From Saprospiraceae bacterium (GTDB lineage Bacteria; Bacteroidota; Bacteroidia; Chitinophagales; Saprospiraceae), in assembly GCA_027488855.1 (NCBI GenBank), contig JAIYAV010000199.1:1-58343 (forward strand): a DNA stretch of 58,343 nucleotides, read 5' to 3'. Positions within the stretch are counted from its first letter, which is position 1. Every line of letters begins with the position of its first letter. The position numbers and the translations under genes are program-made. The notes beneath the pieces were generated by a model that was not told the origin of the DNA, made no database searches, and saw only the letters and a program-made list of their open reading frames with translations. This document shows, piece by piece, positions 43,735-52,451 of the stretch.

Positions 43735-43904
43735 GTTAGGTGTAATTGAGCTGGTTTCAAGTGGAGTGGAAATGGCATCTTGTTTCACAAAATACTGTTT
43801 TTGGAGATTTGGAGGGTTGTTTTGAAGGGGAAAGTGGGCGAAGTGCTAAGAGGCGCGAGGCGTTGTTTGAGCTAATGAAGAAGGCTGGTTTGAGCCATAC
43901 AACT

Positions 43905-43989
43905 AACCGCGGAGCGGTTCAATTCAGAATAGCCCCGGTCGTCCGGGGAATAGGAACGCGGCAGGTGCTTGCAACCGCGGTAGCGGTTG
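43905..43989. repeat. AACCGC-type repeat, copy 1 (inverted relative to copy 2)
   Basis: Begins AACCGCGGAGCGGTT, continues with AATTCAGAATAGCCCCGGTC and a CCCCGG-TCGT-CCGGGG stem (43933-43948), and ends AACCGCGGTAGCGGTT. The 31-bp core from AATTCAG to GGGGAAT is identical to copy 2 at 45782-45867, in the opposite orientation. Confidence 0.8.
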
Positions 43990-44110
43990 AATTATTTGTC
44001 CAGATGATTGTCTAGAATGGGTTGAAACATCACCAAAGCGGCATTTTTAACGTGGGTTTAGAATTAGTGGAATTGAAAATCAATTCGATAAACTCCAGAC
44101 GAGGTTTTTT

Positions 44111-44224
44111 GCTGCCGGGAGGGCAGCTATCTCGTTAGATACAAGGTAACCGGGATATTGTTGCGGCTGCCCGGCGGGCAGCTATCTTTGAAAAAATCTT
44201 GAAGATAGCTGTCCGCCGGGCAGC
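44111..44224. repeat. GCTGCC hairpin group
   Basis: GCTGCCGGGAGGGCAGC (44111-44127), GCTGCCCGGCGGGCAGC (44166-44182) and GCTGTCCGCCGGGCAGC (44208-44224) each fold on their own. The last two also pair with each other as a 23-bp inverted repeat that includes TATCTT/AAGATA (44166-44188 with 44202-44224). This is a third hairpin style in the window. Confidence 0.75.
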
Positions 44225-44310
44225 AAGGAACCATAAACATTCCATTATTTCTACCCGGATAACTGCTCTCCTGGCAGTTTTAATTCAAAACTCACGCAGT
44301 AGTGGAAGAA

Positions 44311-45672
44311 TCATTGTTTCGATTGATTTTGCACGACAAGTTCCATTACTTCCTTGATGCCTTCAACAAAATTTTCAATCCATTGTTGGCGATCCGTTTT
44401 GTTAATGAGGACGTTGAGGCCTTCGGCGTTTATGTGATCTGGATGAAAGTAAATTTTATCACTTTCTGCTACTACTTTTCGATAAAGGAAAGGGTTGTCT
44501 TTGGTTGAAAAATCATTGGAGAAAGCATTGATTTTGGCAAATGCCTCCGGCAAGCTGGTGTGCATTTCGTTCCAAGGCATTAACTGGCAATCATCGGCTA
44601 AAACTGCAAAACCGTAATAAATGCTATGATGGAGTTCAACTTTAAGTGCAAGATTGGATGTGGCAATACCATGTAAACGAAGACAAATACCGAATTGAGA
44701 AACCTTATTTTTTTGGTAATAATGCTGGATCAGCTCATTGAGCTTATGTTGCTCAATTTTTGTCGTCTTATCCATAAAGAACACATCCCCGTCACTGAGC
44801 TTAAAGTGATCTTTTAGGGCTTGAAACAGTTCGACCATCAGTTTTTCCAAAGAAGTAATCTTCAATAAAGTGAGTGCTTTGTGGAGGTCGTTGACAAGCC
44901 GATAGTTGCCGTCTTTCGCCAAAATGTCTCCGATTTCTTTAAGGTATTCCTGATCCATGGATTGATTGGTTAAGAAGCTGATATTGAGTAGATATTGATG
45001 AATGCTTTCGCTTAAAAGCGGAATGTTGAGCACTTCGTTTTGACATACTTTCAACCATGTCGCGATGTCCTCCTGATAAGACAAACAAAAGTAGTCCTGA
45101 TCTTTCTGCAGGCCGTTGACGCTGTTTGCACTGGGACGGGTGCCCTTTAAGGTCAGGTAAATTAGCCTGAAATCCTGAGCGGATTTTTTGGCAAATTCAT
45201 GATAATCATGCAGCTGTTTATTTTGGTCGCCCGCGTAAATTTTGTTTTCGATAATGATTTCCCTGCGCTTGTCATCGCGCAAGTAGATGTCCAGGCGACG
45301 GTTGTTGTCAATCACTTTTTCAATTTTGATCTTGGCAGTTTCCACATTGAAGTCAAAATCTGGAAAGAACTGCGTGACAAACAATTCCAAAAACTTTGCC
45401 CCTTGCAGGTGAGCACCTTTGGGGTTCAACAACTCGGCCAAAAAGCGTGAATGTAAGCGAACCTCATCAGCGTGGATGTTAAGGATTTTGAAAAGGTTGA
45501 ATTTTTCTCCTTGTTGGGCTGCCCGATCGTCGTACCTTTTTTTGATTGGACTGACTCCGCTAAATAGGTTTTCGCATTGCATAAGTTTAATTTTTTCTGT
45601 TGTAGCTTCTTTCGTACCTGGAATCTGCCCTTGTTCCATATTGGGGTGGGCTTCTTTTTCTTTGGCTGGCAT
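44311..45672 (-). CDS. PD-(D/E)XK nuclease superfamily protein
   Basis: Protein of 453 residues. The N-terminal half has the block NIHADEVRLHSRFLAELLNP, then KGAHLQGAKFLELF, and the nuclease signature Asp128 (RRLDIYLRD) with Glu142-Asn-Lys144 (IIIENKIYAGDQNKQLHDY). This matches the PD-(D/E)XK family of uncharacterised proteins found singly in accessory DNA. The C-terminal half is helical with no known domain. The start at 45672 (MPAKEKEAHPNMEQG) is a judgement; ATGs at 45639 and 45582 are alternatives. The gene stands alone, between two inverted copies of a GC-rich repeat. A role in DNA cleavage or defence is inference. Confidence 0.75.
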   Translation of the reverse strand: MPAKEKEAHPNMEQGQIPGTKEATTEKIKLMQCENLFSGVSPIKKRYDDRAAQQGEKFNLFKILNIHADEVRLHSRFLAELLNPKGAHLQGAKFLELFVTQFFPDFDFNVETAKIKIEKVIDNNRRLDIYLRDDKRREIIIENKIYAGDQNKQLHDYHEFAKKSAQDFRLIYLTLKGTRPSANSVNGLQKDQDYFCLSYQEDIATWLKVCQNEVLNIPLLSESIHQYLLNISFLTNQSMDQEYLKEIGDILAKDGNYRLVNDLHKALTLLKITSLEKLMVELFQALKDHFKLSDGDVFFMDKTTKIEQHKLNELIQHYYQKNKVSQFGICLRLHGIATSNLALKVELHHSIYYGFAVLADDCQLMPWNEMHTSLPEAFAKINAFSNDFSTKDNPFLYRKVVAESDKIYFHPDHINAEGLNVLINKTDRQQWIENFVEGIKEVMELVVQNQSKQ

Positions 45673-45781
45673 GGGAGTTGGTTTTATTGTTTTGGTTTTA
45701 TACGGGAAGGGTAGGGGAAAGGTTGCACAATGTTGGATGTTTTTCCAACGAAGTACAACTTGGCCACAAGAAACTAAATTC

Positions 45782-45867
45782 AACCGCCTCCGCGGTTGCC
45801 AAAAACACCCGAAAACCGGATTCCCCGGACGACCGGGGCTATTCTGAATTCAACCGCCTCCGCGGTT
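45782..45867. repeat. AACCGC-type repeat, copy 2
   Basis: Bounded by two AACCGCCTCCGCGGTT units (45782-45797 and 45852-45867), with a CCCCGG-ACGA-CCGGGG stem between. It shares a 31-bp identical core with copy 1, reversed. Together the copies bracket the nuclease-like gene. Confidence 0.8.
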
Positions 45868-45966
45868 AGAAGGTCTAGGAAAGGAAATATTCTCCTTTCA
45901 AACTTTACCCAATACAGCGAAATTTCACCATAGCCGATCCTAACTTTATCACCAAAAAACAAGAGA

Positions 45967-46368
45967 ATGATACCCAAATTCTTGCTCTTAACCACCTTTA
46001 ACCTGCTAGCGCTCGCGACCTTCGCCCAATCCTACTGCTTCCTCAACGAGGGCCTGAAAGTCCAGACTAAGATCACTTTCTCTCTCCAGAACAACCGCAT
46101 CCTCCAAGGGCGCTGGGAAAGCTGGGATTACAGTGCCGACAGCAATGAGGTGTTTCCTTTTGAGGGGGTAAAAGTTGGGCTGAAGCTCAAGGTCGTTTTT
46201 CCTGAAAAAGTGGTGCCCTATCAAATTCCTGGACCTAGGCACGAAAACGGCTGGACTTTGTACCCTAAAAAACTGCTCATTCCCGCTATTCAGCGCAATT
46301 ACGAGACAAACAAATACGGGATGATTCCGATTGAGTTGGAGTCTTGCCCGGTGGAGGATAAGAAATAG
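45967..46368 (+). CDS. Small secreted protein of unknown function
   Basis: Protein of 133 residues with a signal peptide (MIPKFLLLTTFNLLALATFA, then Q). The mature part is beta-rich (TFSLQNNRILQGRWESWDYS, then EGVKVGLKLKVVFPEKVVPY) and has two cysteines, Cys24 and Cys128, that could form a disulfide. I recognise no family. It stands alone; the next gene on the same strand is far downstream. Confidence 0.6.
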   Translation: MIPKFLLLTTFNLLALATFAQSYCFLNEGLKVQTKITFSLQNNRILQGRWESWDYSADSNEVFPFEGVKVGLKLKVVFPEKVVPYQIPGPRHENGWTLYPKKLLIPAIQRNYETNKYGMIPIELESCPVEDKK

Positions 46369-46382
46369 GGGAGCAATGCTTT

Positions 46383-46410
46383 ATCCGAGTTGCTATTCAT
46401 GTCGCTTTGG
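46383..46410. repeat. Solitary element end, TCATGTCGCTTTGG
   Basis: ATCCGAGTTGCTATTCATGT, then CGCTTTGG, resembles the right end of element B (50070-50108) over about 28 bp. No partner end is nearby. Confidence 0.55.
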
Positions 46411-46482
46411 TTTTCATATACCTTCACAAAAAAAGCCCCATTCTCACCGAACAGGGCTCCCCATGTTTTTTGTTTGTCCACT

Positions 46483-49400
46483 CTATTTTTCCAACTTCAA
46501 ATAAGCCTTCGCAATTTCATCATACACCGGCAGCAACTCATTCGACTTACCTTCCCGGTCAAACACCTGTTCCCAGGTACTCAGCGGCTCCCAGATACAA
46601 GTGCCCTTACCTTTGCCGTTCGGCAACTCAAAAGCAATTTTGTTCACCTCCCGTTTCAATTGGGAGTACTCCACCACGATCACGTCACGTTGGTAGCGCC
46701 GCACCAGGTCGTTCAGGTTGTGCTCCAAATCCTCCAGGGTGCCGTGCCATTTGGGGTAATACGATTCACCAATCACATCAAAATGCACCCCCCGCGCCAA
46801 CATATTGTCGATGAAAAAGACCGACTCGTGGTTTTGGCCACCCAGCGCTACGTGCAGCATCATCACAATGTTGGGGTCCACCGCTTTGACCGCAGCGGTG
46901 CCCGCATTGAGCAATTGCGCCAACTGATCCAGGTTACTCACCTTGCCCTCCGGCCAAATGATGCCGTGGTTGATTTCGTTGCCGATTTGCACCATGTCGG
47001 GCGTCGTGCCCTGGTCTTTCAGTTCCTGGATCACCTGCCGGGTGTAATCGTACATCGCCTTTTTGAGTTCGGTAAAACCCAGGCCCCGCCAGGCGGCTGG
47101 TTTGTATTGCTTGCCTGGGTCGGCCCAGTAGTCGCTGTAGTGGAAGTCGAGCAGGAGTTTCATGCCGGCAGCTTTGACCCGTTTGGCCATGGCCTTGGTG
47201 TGGGCCGGATCACAAAAACCTTTTTGGGGTGAGTAGCCGGAGTCGCGGGCAGGGTTGTTGAAAATTCGCAAGCGCACGTAGTTTAAGCCGTGTTGTTTCA
47301 AACTTTCGATGGCATCTACAGGGCTTCCTTTTTCCGAAAATTTGATGCCTCGGGCTTCCAATTCGGGCAAAAAGGAAATATCCGCCCCCAACATCTGCCC
47401 CACCGGGCGCGGTTTGGCCGCTTCCCCTTTCAGTTCATACGTTTTATCGATGGTAATGCTAGCTACCTCACGAGGTGTCACGGTGATGATATCGGTAGAA
47501 CCCTTCCACAAGCCCGCCGCGGTGGCTTCAATCTTGATGATGTCAGGTTTGAGGCTGCCCTGCACGATGAATTGGGCTTTACCATTGAACAAGCGGCGTT
47601 GCCAGGCCCCATCCACACATTGGTCGGGTTCGTGGCTGCTGGGGTCACCGTTGCCAACGCCGATGATTTTGCCCTCACCTTCGATGGAAAAGCGGATCAG
47701 GTTGTCGGCATCGGGTACTTCGCGGCCTTCGCGGTCTACTACCGTGACGTTGATGACACTCACGTCCTGGCCGTCGGCGAGCATGGTGGTTTTGTAAGGG
47801 GTGAGCACTACTTCGGTTGGCGTACCCGTGGTTTCAACTTTGGCGCTCAGTTTTTTGCCTTTTTTGTAGGCGATTGCTTCGAGTTTGCCGGGTTCGTAAT
47901 TGACAGTCCATTGCAGGTGGCCATTGCGTTTCATCTCTTGTTTGCCTAGGCTTTTGCCATTCAAAAAAAGCTCCACGTCGTCCGCATTGGAATTGACCCA
48001 CACATCGATGGGTTGGCCCCGTTTGTCGCGCCAGTTCCAGTGCGGAGAGATGTGCAATACGTCCTGATCGGTCCACCAGCTTTGGTAGTAGTAGTAGAGG
48101 TTTTTGGAAAAACCACACATGTCCATCACCCCAAAGTGTGAGCTGATGTTGGGCCATTGGTAGGGCGTCGGTTCACCTCGGTAATCGAAGCCCGTCCAGA
48201 TGAAACCGCCCAGCCAGAAGTCGCTTTCGGCTGCCAGCATCCACCATTCCTCGGCACGACTAGCCCACCAGGGGGCGTGAATGTCCTGGTCGGGCAGGTA
48301 GGCACGGATGCTGTCTTTGCTGTATTCTCCCCGGGTGCTTACCGTACTGCCCATCTCAGTACCGATAATGGGTTGATTGGGGTGTTCGGCGTGGTAATCG
48401 GCTACGGCATACTGGCGGTAATTGAAGCTACGCACCGGGATCACCTCGTTGATGCCTTTGTAGACATTGGCCAAGTCGGCGGCGTAAGTGCAGGTGCGGG
48501 TGGGGTCTAGTTGTTTGAGTTTGGCGATGTAGGTTTGGGCGATGCGTTTGCCGTGGCTGGTGGTATGAATCCAGCCCTCTTCATTGCCGATCGACCACAT
48601 GAAGACCGAAGGGTGATTGCGATCCCGCTTTACCAGTCGTTCGAACTGGCCCATGTATTCTGGCCCGCTGTTGAGCAAGCGCTGCTCGTCCATCACCAGC
48701 ATGCCCAGACTGTCACAGGCGTCGAGCAGTTCGGGGGTGGGCGCATTGTGGCTAGTGCGGTAGGCATTGGTACCCATGTTCTTGAGCAGGGCAATGCGGT
48801 AGTATTGCAGGTAATCGGGTAGGGCACTGCCCACTCCCGCGTGATCCTGGTGGCAATTGACGCCGTAGAGTTTGATGGCTTCGCCGTTGAGAAATACCCC
48901 ATCGGGTTTGATTTCAATCTTGCGGATGCCGTAACGGATGTTTTGTTTGTCGAGCAGTTTGCCATTCGAGCGTACTTCAACCACCAACCGGTGCAGGTAG
49001 GGATCTTGCAAAGACCACAAGTGGGGATTGCTGAGTGGGATGCTGTGTTTGAGGGTTTGTTCGCTGTTTGCGCCTAGTGTAATCGTTTGTTCTTTCGGTA
49101 CGCCGACCAGCTTGCCTGTCCGATCCTGGAGGTAAGTTTTGAGGGTACAAATGCTGTTTTGGGTGTTTTCGTTGGCCAGGGTGCTTTCTACCTGCAGGGT
49201 GGTGGCATTGCCCTGGAAATTGGTGTAAGCGAAAATGCCATCAGTAGCTATGTGCGAGTTTGGGTACTTGTTGAGCCAAACATGGCGATAAATGCCAGCT
49301 CCTTCGTAAAACCAACCTTCGTACTGGGTGGCGTCCACCCGGACGACGATGACGTTATCGCGATTGTAATTGATGAAGTCGGTGATGTCGTAGGCCATAC

Positions 49401-49890
49401 CGATGTAGCCACTGGCGTTGGTACCGAGGTAAAAGCCGTTGATCCAAACCTGGGCATTGCGGAAGACCCCATCAAACTGGATTTGAAAACGTTGACTGGA
49501 ATCGGCGGGGGAGACCCGAAAGTGCTTGCGGTACCATCCGATGCTGGTTTCGGGGAAATGGCCACCTACGGGTTTGTAGCCGTGGGCCATGATGTCAAAA
49601 TTGTCTTTGTAAACAAATGGCAACTCCACGGCCCAGTCGTGGGGCAGGTTGAGGCTGCGCCAGGTACTGTCTTTGAAGCTGGGATCGATGGCGGTTTGGG
49701 CGGCGCCGCCGGATTTGGAAAAAATGGTGGTGATGCCGTAGTTGAAGTCTTTTTCGGGGTTGGCGGCGTGGCCGAAGTGGAATTTCCAGTTGGCATCGAA
49801 GTTGATGCGCTCGCGGGGGGAGCTTTGGGCATATGCCCATATTGGCAAGATGCACAGGAGGCTAAAGTAAATGCATTTGAAAGCTTGCAT
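46483..49890 (-). CDS. GH2 beta-galactosidase fused to GH53 endo-beta-1,4-galactanase
   Basis: Secreted two-enzyme protein of 1135 residues. A signal peptide (MQAFKCIYFSLLCILPIWAY, then AQ) precedes a complete GH2 beta-galactosidase-type enzyme: sugar-binding domain, Ig-like domain, TIM barrel with acid/base Glu437 (SIGNEEGW) and nucleophile Glu512 (IGTEMGS), then C-terminal beta domains (about 650-815). From about 830 a GH53 domain follows (GADISFLPELEARG, LLLDFHYSDYWADPGKQ), with Glu972 (QIGNEINHG) and Glu1074 (VVVEYSQL) as catalytic pair. GH53 cuts beta-1,4-galactan internally; GH2 removes terminal galactose. Both halves keep their catalytic residues. The start at 49890 is set by the signal peptide; a longer frame to 50034 runs into a repeat. 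It is the last gene of the locus. Confidence 0.92.
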   Translation of the reverse strand: MQAFKCIYFSLLCILPIWAYAQSSPRERINFDANWKFHFGHAANPEKDFNYGITTIFSKSGGAAQTAIDPSFKDSTWRSLNLPHDWAVELPFVYKDNFDIMAHGYKPVGGHFPETSIGWYRKHFRVSPADSSQRFQIQFDGVFRNAQVWINGFYLGTNASGYIGMAYDITDFINYNRDNVIVVRVDATQYEGWFYEGAGIYRHVWLNKYPNSHIATDGIFAYTNFQGNATTLQVESTLANENTQNSICTLKTYLQDRTGKLVGVPKEQTITLGANSEQTLKHSIPLSNPHLWSLQDPYLHRLVVEVRSNGKLLDKQNIRYGIRKIEIKPDGVFLNGEAIKLYGVNCHQDHAGVGSALPDYLQYYRIALLKNMGTNAYRTSHNAPTPELLDACDSLGMLVMDEQRLLNSGPEYMGQFERLVKRDRNHPSVFMWSIGNEEGWIHTTSHGKRIAQTYIAKLKQLDPTRTCTYAADLANVYKGINEVIPVRSFNYRQYAVADYHAEHPNQPIIGTEMGSTVSTRGEYSKDSIRAYLPDQDIHAPWWASRAEEWWMLAAESDFWLGGFIWTGFDYRGEPTPYQWPNISSHFGVMDMCGFSKNLYYYYQSWWTDQDVLHISPHWNWRDKRGQPIDVWVNSNADDVELFLNGKSLGKQEMKRNGHLQWTVNYEPGKLEAIAYKKGKKLSAKVETTGTPTEVVLTPYKTTMLADGQDVSVINVTVVDREGREVPDADNLIRFSIEGEGKIIGVGNGDPSSHEPDQCVDGAWQRRLFNGKAQFIVQGSLKPDIIKIEATAAGLWKGSTDIITVTPREVASITIDKTYELKGEAAKPRPVGQMLGADISFLPELEARGIKFSEKGSPVDAIESLKQHGLNYVRLRIFNNPARDSGYSPQKGFCDPAHTKAMAKRVKAAGMKLLLDFHYSDYWADPGKQYKPAAWRGLGFTELKKAMYDYTRQVIQELKDQGTTPDMVQIGNEINHGIIWPEGKVSNLDQLAQLLNAGTAAVKAVDPNIVMMLHVALGGQNHESVFFIDNMLARGVHFDVIGESYYPKWHGTLEDLEHNLNDLVRRYQRDVIVVEYSQLKREVNKIAFELPNGKGKGTCIWEPLSTWEQVFDREGKSNELLPVYDEIAKAYLKLEK

Positions 49891-49932
49891 GTTTTTTGTT
49901 TTGTGGCATTTGGAGTGGAACTGGGGAGAGCC

Positions 49933-50106
49933 AAAGCGGCATGATGGCAAAACGGATGAAAAAGGATTGAACGGATTTAAACGGATTCTGGCTTTTGCCT
50001 TCGGCAAAGCCTTTTTTATTTGATCATAAGACAATACCGCCGAAGGCGGAAAAATCCGTTTATATCCGTTTCATCCGTTCAATCCGTTTTACTATCATGT
50101 CGCTTT
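49933..50106. repeat. Inverted repeat with AAAGCGRCATGAT ends (element B)
   Basis: AAAGCGGCATGAT (49933-49945) faces ATCATGTCGCTTT (50094-50106). Inside, both arms are built from short AAACGGAT-type units (about 12-bp period), and the centre holds GGCTTTTGCCTTCGGCAAAG and CCGCCGAAGGCGG hairpins. It lies within the polysaccharide locus between the GH53 and GH2-GH53 genes, so transcripts of the last gene must cross it. Confidence 0.8.
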
Positions 50107-50108
50107 GG

Positions 50109-51137
50109 TTATTTAAAAGCGTTTAGTGCGGAAGTCGGCTTACCCGAATTGTCAAAAGCGCCCAAGGTATAACCCTTCCAGTTGTTGTACGCCTGTGGTT
50201 CCCAGTACAGAACGCCCAAACCCTTGCCTCCTGAAACCGACTTAACCTTGCTGATCAAATCGCTTAAAAACTTGCCAGATTCCGTAGCACTGTCCCAACT
50301 CATGCCCACTTCCACCACCATCACTTCTTTGCCATAACGAGCCACCATGTCGTTCATATTGCTGAGGCATTGTTGGTTGAGCGTGGCCCAATCAGTCGGA
50401 GAAGGGTACAAGGACATGCCGATCACATCGTATTTGGCCCCATTGGCTTTGAGGCCATCGAACATCCAGCGGAAGAGCGAGTTGTTGTACCCATTGGAAA
50501 TATGAGCGATGACTTTTGTTTTTGGGAAAACCGACTTTACGGCATCGGCTCCGGCATTGAAGAGTTGCGCGAAGTTGCTCATGTTCTCCGAAGCTTTGCC
50601 ATCTGGCCAGAGCATACCATTGTTGGTTTCATTGCCTACTTGGACCCACTCGGGCTCGACGCCGCTGTTTTTTAAGGCAGTAAGTACTTCGATGGTATGG
50701 GCGGCCAGAGCCGTTTTTAAACCTGCCAAATCCATCCCCACCCAGGCGGCAGGTTTGGTTTGTTTGCCCGGATCGGCCCAGGAATCACTGTAATGAAAGT
50801 CGATCATGATGCGCAAACCCAGCGCTTTGGCGCGTAGCGCTTTGGCGACTACATCGGCGGTATTGTTCCAGGAAGGGGAGGGGTTGACCCATACCCGCAG
50901 GCGGATGCTGTTCATGCCTAGGGATTTCATTAAAGCCATTGCTTCTTGTTGAGTGCCCGCAGCGTTGAAAAACTTGAGGCCTGCCGCTTCCATTTCGGTG
51001 ATCCAACTGATGTCGGCACCTTTGGCGAACTCGGCTTTGGGCTTGTTGTCCGTGGGCGGATCAACGGTGATCGGCGCATTTTTTTTGGAACACGTGAGGC
51101 TTAACAGGATAGACAGAAATAGGATGATGCGTTTCAT
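50109..51137 (-). CDS. GH53 endo-beta-1,4-galactanase, lipoprotein
   Basis: Glycoside hydrolase of 342 residues that cuts beta-1,4-galactan chains (type I arabinogalactan). The signal peptide ends LLSLTC with Cys16 as a probable lipid anchor, so surface display is likely. The GH53 barrel shows FAKGADISWITEMEAAGLKF at 37-56, LRVWVNPSPSWNN, MIDFHYSDSWADPGKQTKPA at 111-130, acid/base Glu170 (QVGNETNNG) and nucleophile Glu276 (MVVEVGMSWD). It is the single-domain partner of the fused GH53 domain in the next gene; the two are clearly divergent in sequence. Confidence 0.93.
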   Translation of the reverse strand: MKRIILFLSILLSLTCSKKNAPITVDPPTDNKPKAEFAKGADISWITEMEAAGLKFFNAAGTQQEAMALMKSLGMNSIRLRVWVNPSPSWNNTADVVAKALRAKALGLRIMIDFHYSDSWADPGKQTKPAAWVGMDLAGLKTALAAHTIEVLTALKNSGVEPEWVQVGNETNNGMLWPDGKASENMSNFAQLFNAGADAVKSVFPKTKVIAHISNGYNNSLFRWMFDGLKANGAKYDVIGMSLYPSPTDWATLNQQCLSNMNDMVARYGKEVMVVEVGMSWDSATESGKFLSDLISKVKSVSGGKGLGVLYWEPQAYNNWKGYTLGAFDNSGKPTSALNAFK

Positions 51138-51249
51138 GCTGGTGATTTAAATAAAGTCAGCCCTGAGTGATGGAATTTTCCATGCACCCAGGGATTGACG
51201 TAAGCACAATAATAGAACACTAAAGTAAAAAGACCTTAAAAAACGCTTA

Positions 51250-52416
51250 TTACAACTTAGTCAATTTATACGTTTTGTTGATGAACTCCACGCTGATGCG
51301 GTAAGTCCCGGCTTCATCAGGCGCAGGAATATCCACTCCGGTATCTGCCACCAATTTTCCACCTAATTTCACTGTTGGTGAATCGGCATTGGCAATGGCA
51401 AATTTGTGATCCCAACTGCCATTTTGAGGCAAGAGCAAGTACTTTTTGCCATTGCTGAGTGGCACACTGATTTCAAAAGCACCGCTAGAAATCTGGGTGA
51501 ATTGCTGAGTGGGTACAGGAACCGGATTGTTCCAGCCTCCCACCGTGGCGTCACCTACGATGAACAAATTGGTTGGAGGCAATTCGGAATTGGCCACGGG
51601 AGTAACGGTATATTTACCCTTTACAAAATCAACTACAATTTTGTAAGTTCCACTAGCCAAGGGTGCCGGGATGTCCTGACCTGAATCCACGATGAAGTCC
51701 CCACCGTCACGCATCCCCGCTGCACCAGCATTGGCCACCGCGTATTTATGCCCCCAGTCGCCATTGGTAGGCAAAAAGAGGTATTTGTTGCCCCCGGTCA
51801 ATTGGAAAATGCCACCAAAAGTGAATTTATCCAATCTCGTGAATTTCTGACTTGGTGTGGGTACAGGGTTATTCCAGCCGCCCTGGGTAGCATCACCCAC
51901 GATGAACAGGTTGTCGGGCACTGGATACAACGCGATCGGCTCAGTAGAGTAGGGGCTCACCGTCAGGTTGAGAGTGTTCGAAACCAACTCAGTGCTGGGC
52001 AAATACAAGGCTGCCTTTAAACGAATGGCCAGACTGTAATTCCTGGCGCTGTCGGCAATACCTAGATTGGCCAGGATGCGGTTGAAATCCTTGCCATTCA
52101 CTACACTGTTTACCGCATTCGTCACGGTTAAACGCTGGGGCTTGGCGAAGTTTTTCCCCAGTGAATCAATCTCCAAAGTGTAGGTCACGTTGTGGCTGGA
52201 TTTGGCCCCATCAATTTGGTAATTGGGATCCGACCAGTTGAAAGTGATGACGTTTTTGGAGGAATCGGCAGGCACCAGATTGACCCGATTGACCGAACTG
52301 GACAGCGTAGGCGCCACCCCATCGGTGAATACGGAATCGATGTCCTCTTTGCTACAAGAGGCCAGTACCAGGCCTGCTAGAAGAAATAGGAATATAAGAC
52401 GAATATACTTTTTCAT
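51250..52416 (-). CDS. SusE/SusF-like outer-membrane glycan-binding lipoprotein
   Basis: Lipoprotein of 388 residues with lipobox VLASC (Cys20). The N-terminal part (about 25-150) is a SusE-type Ig-like domain. Two tandem binding modules follow, each beginning with a copy of LFIVGDAT-GGWNNPVP and ending in a KYTVTP- or KTYKLT-type strand (about 165-270 and 280-388). These modules bind glycan on the cell surface in relatives. It sits 35 bp after susD and in the usual third position. The start at 52416 is set by the signal peptide. Confidence 0.88.
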   Translation of the reverse strand: MKKYIRLIFLFLLAGLVLASCSKEDIDSVFTDGVAPTLSSSVNRVNLVPADSSKNVITFNWSDPNYQIDGAKSSHNVTYTLEIDSLGKNFAKPQRLTVTNAVNSVVNGKDFNRILANLGIADSARNYSLAIRLKAALYLPSTELVSNTLNLTVSPYSTEPIALYPVPDNLFIVGDATQGGWNNPVPTPSQKFTRLDKFTFGGIFQLTGGNKYLFLPTNGDWGHKYAVANAGAAGMRDGGDFIVDSGQDIPAPLASGTYKIVVDFVKGKYTVTPVANSELPPTNLFIVGDATVGGWNNPVPVPTQQFTQISSGAFEISVPLSNGKKYLLLPQNGSWDHKFAIANADSPTVKLGGKLVADTGVDIPAPDEAGTYRISVEFINKTYKLTKL

Positions 52417-52451
52417 AAAACAAACATTTGTGCACATTAAACAATAGCGCA

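Larger units (their letters stand above)
43735..44310. other. Intergenic repeat island
   Basis: 576 bp without a credible gene. It holds a GC-rich repeat (43905-43989), a solitary AAAGCGGCAT end at 44035-44044, and a group of GCTGCC hairpins (44111-44224). A short plus-strand frame (43746-44015) runs through the repeat and is not credible as a gene. The cyclase promoter must lie near its left edge but no consensus element is evident. Confidence 0.6.

Noticed and set aside
43746-44015. 89-residue plus-strand frame between cyclase and nuclease genes
   Set aside because: More than half of it runs through the AACCGC repeat, and it has no family resemblance or promoter.
43905-45867. Composite transposon formed by the two AACCGC repeats
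   Set aside because: No transposase inside or beside the repeats and no target duplication visible; reported only as flanking repeats.
49891-50034. 48-residue extension before the GH2-GH53 signal peptide
   Set aside because: It lies partly in repeat element B and would place the signal peptide internally.
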